From Chlamydia trachomatis (GTDB taxonomy: Bacteria > Chlamydiota > Chlamydiia > Chlamydiales > 2-12-FULL-49-11), in the NCBI GenBank assembly GCA_945877885.1, contig CAMCSI010000025.1, forward strand, positions 1 through 12,123: 12,123 nt of DNA. Reading direction: 5' to 3'. This document shows positions 6,912 to 12,123 of the stretch, piece by piece. How positions within the stretch are numbered: the stretch's first letter is position 1; each line of letters starts with the position of its first letter. The notes beneath the pieces were generated by a model, which did no database searches, was not told the origin of the DNA, and saw only the letters and a list, made by a program, of their open reading frames with translations. Made by a program: the position numbers and the translations under genes.

Positions 6912-7481
6912 ATGGGAAAATTTTTAAAAATACTTGTTACTATTTTTGTCATTGCTGTGATCGCCTTTGGAGCCTATGAGCACTTTTTTAAGGGTAAAAA
7001 GAGCGCATCTACTTCAGAATCAGCCGGTTGTGTTCCATACTCTGATAGCGTTAGTAAGGAAAGTAAAGCTAATATTTCAGAGATTGTGTTGACACTTGCT
7101 AATACATCGACGGTAGGACTTGCCTTTAAAGCACAACATCTTAGAGATCTAGGTGCAAATGTGGATCTTCATGTACCTTCTCCTCTTTCATTTTTGGCAG
7201 CAATCTTTAAGGATAAGGGACTTGCAAATGCCATGAAGGTGGTGCAGCAGAGCTCCTATAAGTATAATAACTTTTGTGAAGGGCTCTACGACAATATGAT
7301 GAAAAACTATAAAGACCCTGAATGCTTTGAAAAGAATCTACGAGCGTTTGCTAAGTCATTGAATATTAACGCTGAAAAGACATTTACTGTTGCAGAAACA
7401 TGCGGTAGGGATGGCGAAAGTGGGGATAAAGATGCCTTTAGGCCTTTTGTAGACTATCTGATTGAGCTGAAGGCAGACTAG
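6912..7481 (+). CDS. Hypothetical membrane-anchored, cysteine-containing periplasmic protein
   Basis: A 189-residue protein I do not recognise. A short basic start (MGKFLK) leads into a hydrophobic helix at about 7-21, then a Lys/Ser-rich linker at 27-38. There is no lipobox or obvious cleavage site, so an uncleaved N-terminal anchor with the rest outside the cytoplasm is the simplest reading. The soluble part looks mainly alpha-helical and has exactly four cysteines (40, 122, 138, 164), compatible with two disulfides. Its last 44 nt overlap the 3' end of the convergent EamA gene, so its final 14 codons are constrained on both strands. It is divergent from the CHLPS-family hydrolase, with about 100 bp between them holding promoters for both. 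No function is proposed. Confidence 0.7.
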   Translation: MGKFLKILVTIFVIAVIAFGAYEHFFKGKKSASTSESAGCVPYSDSVSKESKANISEIVLTLANTSTVGLAFKAQHLRDLGANVDLHVPSPLSFLAAIFKDKGLANAMKVVQQSSYKYNNFCEGLYDNMMKNYKDPECFEKNLRAFAKSLNINAEKTFTVAETCGRDGESGDKDAFRPFVDYLIELKAD

Positions 7482-8397
7482 TTCCACGCTTTTGAATATA
7501 GCCAAGTTTTAACTCTTCCCCGTAAACGATTCTAAGCCCAAGTAAGACAATGGCAGTTGATAGGAATATCACCGGGGAAATTGGCTCATTAAGTATAAGG
7601 TACCCATGAATAGAGGCAAATATCGGCGATAAGAGACCAAAGAAAGAGAGCAATGTAGCCGTATATTTTTTGAGAAGATAGCCATATAAGTTATAACAAA
7701 AAATATTTGAAATAATTGTTAAGGAAAGAAGAGTGGCTGCAAAGGTGCCAAAAGAGCCCGGTTTTACTGGAATTGGGTGCCAACTATCTATAAATAAAGA
7801 AACAATTAGGGATATTACTCCGCCGATAAGCATAGAGATTCCGTTGGCCATCTGAGGGGAGATTTTTTCATCCTTTACAAGCATTCGAAGGATTATCCAA
7901 CCGTACACTGCAAAAAATACCGCTCCAAACATGGAAAGCTCAGGAAGAGAGATGGAAAATAGCGATTTGAAAGAGCCAGTTCCTTCATTCAGCATTAATA
8001 CAGGGATAAATCCAAACATCCCTATTACTATTCCTATCCATTTTTTTATGGTCATTTTTTCTTTAAAATGGAAATAGGATAAAATCGCAGTAATAAAAGG
8101 GGAGAGACTATATAGAAAGCAAGTCTTGGCCGAACTTAATTGTCTTAAGCTCCAAAATTCTAAAATATTTGTTAGAAAAATACTAAAGAATCCTAAAATT
8201 CCAAGCGCAATCATCCCTTTTAAAGAAATTTTTTGTAAACTTTTTCGTTGAAATATTGAGATGAATCCAAGGAGAAAAAAAGCCCCAAGAATCATCCTAA
8301 CACCTGTTAAAAAAATTGGCGGTGAGATTTCTAATAAACTTTTACCAATAGGGAAGGCTAGGGACCATACAAAATATAATAAAGAAGGGTAAATCAT
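7438..8397 (-). CDS. EamA/DMT-family transporter (ten membrane helices)
   Basis: A 319-residue inner-membrane carrier of the drug/metabolite transporter superfamily, made of two EamA repeats (about 1-136 and 150-293) of five helices each. Typical landmarks are the first-helix W-S-x-A-F-P-x-G-K, the end-of-repeat segment LSPFITAILSYFHFKEK (98-114) and its counterpart LLSPIFASIHGYLILNEP (255-272). In Chlamydia trachomatis an EamA-type protein imports S-adenosylmethionine. This could be a counterpart, but the family is broad and substrate cannot be read from sequence. The last 25 or so residues form a polar tail, the end of which is encoded inside a 44-nt antisense overlap with the neighbouring gene. 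Met1 is needed for the first helix, yet a strong promoter sits directly upstream (see findings). Confidence 0.87.
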   Translation of the reverse strand: MIYPSLLYFVWSLAFPIGKSLLEISPPIFLTGVRMILGAFFLLGFISIFQRKSLQKISLKGMIALGILGFFSIFLTNILEFWSLRQLSSAKTCFLYSLSPFITAILSYFHFKEKMTIKKWIGIVIGMFGFIPVLMLNEGTGSFKSLFSISLPELSMFGAVFFAVYGWIILRMLVKDEKISPQMANGISMLIGGVISLIVSLFIDSWHPIPVKPGSFGTFAATLLSLTIISNIFCYNLYGYLLKKYTATLLSFFGLLSPIFASIHGYLILNEPISPVIFLSTAIVLLGLRIVYGEELKLGYIQKRGTSLPSAQSDSLQKA

Positions 8398-8403
8398 GCT
8401 TTG

Positions 8404-8433
8404 ATTGTACCTTTAATAGAGGATTGGAGTCAA
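8404..8433 (-). promoter_or_regulatory. Strong candidate promoter of the EamA gene, abutting the start codon
   Basis: On the - strand, TTGACT (8428-8433), an 18-nt spacer, then TACAAT (8404-8409); each hexamer has one mismatch to consensus. Six nt separate the -10 from the ATG, so the predicted first transcribed base is the A of the start codon. Confidence 0.55.
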
Positions 8434-8543
8434 GAAGTCCTAATTTCTTCAAACATTCAAAAAGTAAATTACACTCTTTATCAATCGGTTAAGGTGGTAA
8501 TTCGCTTATTCGTTACTATAAAGAAAAAAAACAGAAGGCACTT

Positions 8544-9500
8544 ATGAAGAAGATGGAAAAACAAACATTTCAATTTAAACTATCAAATTGGCATTATAAA
8601 ATAAATATTGATGGTGAATGGGTAAATTGCGGCATGATCGAATCTAAAGGCTATCCAGCCCTTGCTCTAGCCCCACAAATAGCTGAAATACAAACAGTAT
8701 TACCAGGTTACACTTATACAACTAGCAGAGATTCTTTATGGCACATTTTTGCTCCCCACACTACGGATGATGGATCAGGAGATGAAGTGGAATTTTCTAT
8801 GGATTTAAATTCTCCGGGTAAGAGAGGAAATATTGATTCATGCTCTTGTGAACAAGATTCTAAAGCAGATAATCTTTCAACTACAGATTGGGTAATACAA
8901 GTTAGCATCACCTTTAAAATCTACCAAGGCACTACCTATTATCTTCCTTTTAAATCAACAGAATGGGAAATATGTCAAGCTGCAACAGGTCCAGGGCCAA
9001 TCACCCCCCCACCCATTAAAATTATAAATAATTTGAATAATTATTATGCTTACTATTCCTATCAAGAAGGATCAGATGCGCAAAATATATTTGCAGAGCA
9101 TCAAGGTACTAATCACTTAGGGGATGGTGAAAGCTTTACTGTGTACCTCTATGCAGAGTTAGAAATTGTAACTGAACATTGGAAGATTGGGCCAAGCCTT
9201 GCTGATCAGTGTCCTAGAGCTGAGGGTTTTAGAATTGGTCAATACTACATAAAGGATGACAATGGTAATTGGCTTACTGCAGGGTGTGTTCAACATGGAT
9301 ATCATTCAGGGGATCCATTCGATTGGGTGAACCCACCTTCTGACGATTATTTAACAGATAATTGTCCTGTATACGGTCTATCTTTGCAAGGAGATCAATA
9401 CAATGTTGCATGTCCTATTTTCTGGAGTCAATCAGGAATAGCACTAAGTGGGATGAACGAAGATTTTAGTGTTACAATGACAAAAATAAAAACTAAATAA
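8544..9500 (+). CDS. Orphan protein of three ~110-residue repeats, function unknown
   Basis: A 318-residue protein rich in Trp, Tyr, Gly and acidic residues, with no signal peptide or membrane helix. I recognise no family. It shows internal repetition: IFAPH...GDEVEFSMDL (68-88), IFAEH...GDGESFTVYL (182-202) and IFWSQ...MNEDFSVTM (292-312), spaced 114 and 110 residues apart. Repeats 1 and 3 also share an early segment, DGEWVNCG (23-30) and NGNWLTAGC (240-248). Alternating hydrophobic patterns suggest beta-sandwich units. Eight cysteines include a CSC at 100-102. A proline run (155-157) interrupts repeat 2. Translation start is supported by AGAAGG (8533-8538), 5 nt before the ATG. It overlaps the convergent tgt by 8 nt. 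A secreted effector or surface-binding role is possible but unsupported. Confidence 0.75.
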   Translation: MKKMEKQTFQFKLSNWHYKINIDGEWVNCGMIESKGYPALALAPQIAEIQTVLPGYTYTTSRDSLWHIFAPHTTDDGSGDEVEFSMDLNSPGKRGNIDSCSCEQDSKADNLSTTDWVIQVSITFKIYQGTTYYLPFKSTEWEICQAATGPGPITPPPIKIINNLNNYYAYYSYQEGSDAQNIFAEHQGTNHLGDGESFTVYLYAELEIVTEHWKIGPSLADQCPRAEGFRIGQYYIKDDNGNWLTAGCVQHGYHSGDPFDWVNPPSDDYLTDNCPVYGLSLQGDQYNVACPIFWSQSGIALSGMNEDFSVTMTKIKTK

Positions 9501-10650
9501 GGTTTTGATAAATAAGGGATCGCTTCTTTTCCATATAACGGACCATGTAGTATAGGTTATGAATGGAGCAGAGCGAATGCGCTGTGTATTCATGACTTGC
9601 AAATAGATGGTTGATATAGCTGCGTGAGTAATGTTTACAAGTATGACAGATACAGCCCTCTTCAAGGGGGCTGTTATCGTTTTTATAGATGCTTTTTGTT
9701 ATCTTTAAGGGCCCATTTTCAGTAAAGATTGTACCATGTCTTGCAGCCTTTGTAGGGTAGGAGGAATCAAAAGTATCAATTCCAAGAGGAATTGCCTCTT
9801 CTAAAGAGGGAAGATCTGCAATACCAAGAAGATGCACTGGAAATTCATCAGGAATTTCAGGGCGCACTGAGGTTAGAAGGTGGATCATTTCAGCTTTATT
9901 TTTACCAAGACTTCCACCGATTGCAAATCCATCAAAAGGGTGTTTTCGAAGAATACGAACACTTTCTTTTCTAAGATCATCGTTAAGACCGCCATGAACC
10001 ACATTGTACATTGCCTGTCTTTTTGGATCTTGTAAATGCTCTTGTAAAGAGCGAATTTCCCATCTATGGGTGCGCTTAAAAGAGCTAAGAAGATCTGCAT
10101 CAGAAATATGGTAGGGGGGAAGCTCATCTAAAGGAATGATGATATCCGCTCCGAGCGATTTTTGAATTTGAATAGAAGATTCTGGGGTAAGGAGCACTTT
10201 TCTTCCATCACGGTAAGATCTAAATAAAACACCCTCTTCTGTAATTTTTAAAACAGAGCCTCCTTTTTGCTTACCACCAGAGCTTTTCAGCTCGCTTGCA
10301 ACCCCGCCATAGGCAAGAGAAAAGACTTGAAATCCGCCTGAGTCGGTAATAAGGGGAGCAGATCTGTTCATAAAGGTATGAAGGCCGCCGGCATTTTCAA
10401 TCACTTCAGGGCCTGGTTGAAGAAGAAGGTGGTAAGTGTTACAAAACATAAGCTCGATACCAATTTCCTCTACCATTTTTGAATCAAGCGCTTTAATGGT
10501 CCCATTTGTCCCCACAGCCACAAATCCTGGTGTGTTGATAACTCCGTGAGGTGTGTGAATTTTCCCAACTCTTGCACGGCTTTTTGTTGAGGTGTGGATC
10601 AACTCAAAAGTAAAATCTGTTTTTTTTGGAGTTTCTAATGTGCAGCTCAT
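9493..10650 (-). CDS. tgt: tRNA-guanine transglycosylase (queuine-type pocket)
   Basis: Exchanges guanine-34 of GUN-anticodon tRNAs (Tyr, His, Asn, Asp) for a queuosine base. Numbered from the chosen start (385 aa), the base-recognising TDSGG is at 102-106 (Asp103), the nucleophile region DTFDSSYPT has Asp295, and zinc ligands are C333, C335, C338 and H364. The pocket differs from the preQ1-using bacterial type: DEL at 175-177 replaces DEC, and GGSLGK at 245-250 replaces GGLAVGE, putting Gly where Val usually is. An insertion of about 15 residues rich in Gly and Lys follows SLAYGG (111-116). The start at 10650 overlaps the yhhQ stop as ATGA, with AAAGAGG 4 nt upstream; an in-frame ATG 45 nt earlier would intrude into yhhQ and lengthen the usual N-terminus. 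Confidence 0.96.
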   Translation of the reverse strand: MSCTLETPKKTDFTFELIHTSTKSRARVGKIHTPHGVINTPGFVAVGTNGTIKALDSKMVEEIGIELMFCNTYHLLLQPGPEVIENAGGLHTFMNRSAPLITDSGGFQVFSLAYGGVASELKSSGGKQKGGSVLKITEEGVLFRSYRDGRKVLLTPESSIQIQKSLGADIIIPLDELPPYHISDADLLSSFKRTHRWEIRSLQEHLQDPKRQAMYNVVHGGLNDDLRKESVRILRKHPFDGFAIGGSLGKNKAEMIHLLTSVRPEIPDEFPVHLLGIADLPSLEEAIPLGIDTFDSSYPTKAARHGTIFTENGPLKITKSIYKNDNSPLEEGCICHTCKHYSRSYINHLFASHEYTAHSLCSIHNLYYMVRYMEKKRSLIYQNLI

Positions 10651-11297
10651 GAAGCCTCTTTGGTCAAAGTTTTTGTGACAGGGGTCATAACGCAAATAGT
10701 GATCACTTTAATAAGATAGCTAAAGACTAAAATCTGAGATAGATTGTCTACCACCCCTGATAAAGCGCCATAGGTAAAACAAACTGTGTCTAAAAATTGT
10801 GAAATCGATAAGGAGATAAACATAGAAGCGGTAAGTGAGAATCTTTTTCTAAAATGGGAGAACATATAAGTGTCCAGCTTTTGAAAGATTACCATACAAA
10901 GAATGGAGATGAAAAAAATTCTAAACGATGGGGTAAGTAGATCTATATACATCTGTGCCATTGTTTGATTTTCAGCTACAAAGCCGTAGCCGAGAAGAAA
11001 AAAAGACATCAGTGGAAGAAAGAGGATCGAGAGTAAACCTAATAAGATAGTTTGGTCAGAGGCATTTTTTCCAAACTTCTCTCTGAGGATATTTAACGTT
11101 ATAAAAGAACCAATAGTATAACAATCTGTAGTGGTAACAATCAATCCAAATAGCTTTGTCTGCTTTAAAATAAACAGATTAGCAAACACAATTTGTAATA
11201 CAAAAATTGCAGACAGTCCTGACTTACCAAGCTTTGAAAAAGCGTATATCGATCCTAAAATCGCTACAATATGAAATAGAAAAATCAGTTCATTCAC
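10647..11297 (-). CDS. yhhQ: Queuosine precursor transporter (YhhQ/QPTR family)
   Basis: Inner-membrane importer of queuosine precursors. The 216-residue protein has about six hydrophobic segments and the family's C-terminal pattern: SQFLDTVCFTYGA (165-177, corresponding to the GNVSDT-type motif) followed by a Y-x-x-K-V helix and a short basic tail. Work on Chlamydia trachomatis showed YhhQ and Tgt together salvage queuine from the host; linkage here to a Tgt with a queuine-type pocket points to the same function. Translation begins with GTG at 11297, inside the last codons of grxD (8-nt overlap); AAGGA lies about 11 nt upstream, a long spacing, so coupling to grxD is likely. Its stop overlaps the tgt start (ATGA). 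Confidence 0.92.
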   Translation of the reverse strand: MNELIFLFHIVAILGSIYAFSKLGKSGLSAIFVLQIVFANLFILKQTKLFGLIVTTTDCYTIGSFITLNILREKFGKNASDQTILLGLLSILFLPLMSFFLLGYGFVAENQTMAQMYIDLLTPSFRIFFISILCMVIFQKLDTYMFSHFRKRFSLTASMFISLSISQFLDTVCFTYGALSGVVDNLSQILVFSYLIKVITICVMTPVTKTLTKEAS

Positions 11298-11592
11298 AGC
11301 TTAGTAATTCCTTAAGTTTGCCTGATTCATGAAGTTTCATCACAATGTCACAGCCGCCAATAAATTCTTTGTTAATATAAAGCTGAGGAAGTGTTGGCCA
11401 GTCAGAAAAGAGTTTAATCTGCTCTCTTAACTCTTCTGAATCTAACACATTTCTTGTGGCAAATTCAACCCCGTACTGCTTTAAAATATCTACCACACGG
11501 GCTGAATATCCACACATAGGGATCTCTTTATTCCCTTTCATGTAAAGAATAACTTTATTGTTTTCGATATCTTTTGCAATCTCATCTTTCAT
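11290..11592 (-). CDS. grxD: Monothiol glutaredoxin (Grx4/GrxD type)
   Basis: A 100-residue CGFS-class glutaredoxin that binds a [2Fe-2S] cluster with glutathione and carries it to target proteins or partners such as BolA. The family pattern is intact: the glutathione-contacting Lys at 19 in MKG, the active site at 27-30, WPTLPQLYI (65-73) with the cis-proline, and GGCD at 79-82. The active site reads CGYS, a Phe-to-Tyr change from the usual CGFS. Start is supported by AAAGGGAG (11600-11607), 7 nt upstream. The gene overlaps bolA by 11 nt upstream and yhhQ by 8 nt downstream. Confidence 0.96.
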   Translation of the reverse strand: MKDEIAKDIENNKVILYMKGNKEIPMCGYSARVVDILKQYGVEFATRNVLDSEELREQIKLFSDWPTLPQLYINKEFIGGCDIVMKLHESGKLKELLSCE

Positions 11593-11818
11593 TTTCCCAC
11601 TCCCTTTCAGTATAGGTTTCTAAACTTAATGCATGTAAATCTTTTGAAAAATGCTTTTCCAAAATTTTCTTTACCATTCTATGTCTTTGTAATAATCCCA
11701 AATTTTCAAATGTATTAGAAATTACTCTGCAAATGCGGCTACAGCTGCCTTGTTGCCCATGCATTTCTACTTTCGAATCTTTTATTGACTCTTCAATCTC
11801 TTTAATCCAACTTTCCAT
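11582..11818 (-). CDS. bolA: BolA-family protein (BOLA2-like)
   Basis: A 78-residue BolA-fold protein. The helix-turn-helix-like core is recognisable by LLQRHRMVKKIL (42-53) and the final strand-helix HALSLETYTEREW (62-74), closer in wording to eukaryotic BOLA2/Fra2 than to E. coli BolA. Conserved His46 and His62 and Cys26 or Cys30 are candidates for cluster ligands; the usual BolA segment before the core is short and Cys-containing (GSCSRIC). BolA proteins form [2Fe-2S]-bridged heterodimers with monothiol glutaredoxins, and the next gene encodes one, with an 11-nt overlap. It is first in the bolA-grxD-yhhQ-tgt unit. No Shine-Dalgarno sequence is visible; a TATAGT hexamer (11827-11832) lies 8 nt before the ATG but lacks a good -35. 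Confidence 0.93.
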   Translation of the reverse strand: MESWIKEIEESIKDSKVEMHGQQGSCSRICRVISNTFENLGLLQRHRMVKKILEKHFSKDLHALSLETYTEREWENER

Positions 11819-11884
11819 AAGGAAAAACTATACACGAGCTCTTTTTATTTTGGTACAGTTTTCACCGCTTTAGAAACACAAAGC

Positions 11885-12123
11885 TCAGTTTAGAAGCTGG
11901 CCAAAATCAATTACCTTATCAAAATACCTTTCATCTAAAATACTTTCATCCACCCCATTTACATGGATAAGTATAGGTCTGATTGAAAAATGTTTAGAAA
12001 ATTTCAAATTGTTCCGTTTTTCTTCCATTTCCTCAATGATTTTTATACTAACGGGTTTTTTAGAGAATTTGATTTCACATAAATACAAATTATGAAATCG
12101 TGTTTGAATCATATAATCAATTT
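11885..12123 (-). CDS. C-terminal part of an AAA-type ATPase with PD-(D/E)XK-like domain (partial)
   Basis: The frame stays open to the window edge (I-D-Y before the first internal Met at 12112), so the gene begins outside. The visible 79 residues match the C-terminal end of the archaeal-type AAA ATPases (ATPase_2/DUF234 group): an I-D-Y strand, then LYLCEIKFSKKPV with the E-x-K of a PD-(D/E)XK nuclease-like core, and a closing segment that ends VIDFGQLLN. Cellular role is poorly known; such genes are often present in several copies in genomes of amoeba symbionts. The stop at 11885-11887 is 66 bp from bolA, on the same strand, so read-through into bolA is possible. No clear terminator lies between them. 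Confidence 0.75.
   Translation of the reverse strand, partial: IDYMIQTRFHNLYLCEIKFSKKPVSIKIIEEMEEKRNNLKFSKHFSIRPILIHVNGVDESILDERYFDKVIDFGQLLN

Noticed and set aside
10651..10695. Earlier ATG giving a 400-residue Tgt
   Set aside because: It would lie inside yhhQ; the ATG at 10650 gives an ATGA overlap and a good Shine-Dalgarno sequence.
11819..11884. Terminator between the AAA-ATPase gene and bolA
   Set aside because: Only 3-4 bp complementary arms without a U-tract could be found.

Overview
The window is AT-rich and tightly packed. It looks like chromosome from a member of the Chlamydiae outside Chlamydiaceae (an environmental, Parachlamydia/Simkania/Rhabdochlamydia-like lineage). The main evidence is a CHLPS/DUF818-type serine hydrolase, a family named from Chlamydia psittaci. 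Supporting evidence is a queuine-salvage pair (YhhQ transporter plus Tgt) with a queuine-type Tgt pocket, tRNA genes without encoded CCA, and a tRNA-Ala/tRNA-Ile pair outside any rRNA operon. The phylum call is inference from protein families; no species is claimed.

Layout from left to right. Positions 1-171 hold the 3' end of an unrecognised + strand gene, overlapping tail-to-tail with ndh (145-1749, -), a type II NADH dehydrogenase carrying a C-terminal cyclic-nucleotide-binding domain. Divergent from it is a YwaF/TMEM164-like membrane protein (1877-2587, +). Next comes a two-gene - strand unit reading from a MATE exporter (5012) into a DusC-like tRNA dihydrouridine synthase (to 2592), with the MATE stop codon directly abutting the dus start. 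A divergent tRNA-Ala(UGC) and tRNA-Ile(GAU) pair follows (5197-5350). Positions 5351-5662 contain no gene but hold a roughly 200-bp inverted-repeat, MITE-like element (5396-5599).

The middle section holds the CHLPS-family hydrolase (5663-6811, -), a membrane-anchored hypothetical protein (6912-7481, +), an EamA transporter (7438-8397, -) and a 318-residue orphan (8544-9500, +). By eye, the orphan is built from three copies of a unit of about 110 residues.

The right part is a compact - strand operon, bolA - grxD - yhhQ - tgt (11818 to 9493), in which every junction overlaps by 4-11 nt. It joins a BolA/monothiol-glutaredoxin iron-sulfur pair to queuine import and insertion into tRNA. With the dus gene and two tRNA genes, the window is notably rich in tRNA-modification functions. 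The right edge (11885 onward, -) is the C-terminal nuclease-like domain of an AAA-type ATPase whose N-terminus lies outside the window.

Two features recur. All four convergent gene pairs overlap or nearly abut at their 3' ends (27, 4-nt gap, 44 and 8 nt), leaving no room for ordinary terminators. Several genes also have promoter-like hexamers so close to the start codon that their mRNAs would be leaderless or nearly so. The most novel-looking items are the three-repeat orphan protein, the cNMP-domain NADH dehydrogenase, the BolA/Grx/queuine operon and the inverted-repeat element. No complete defence system, phage or IS transposase was found.
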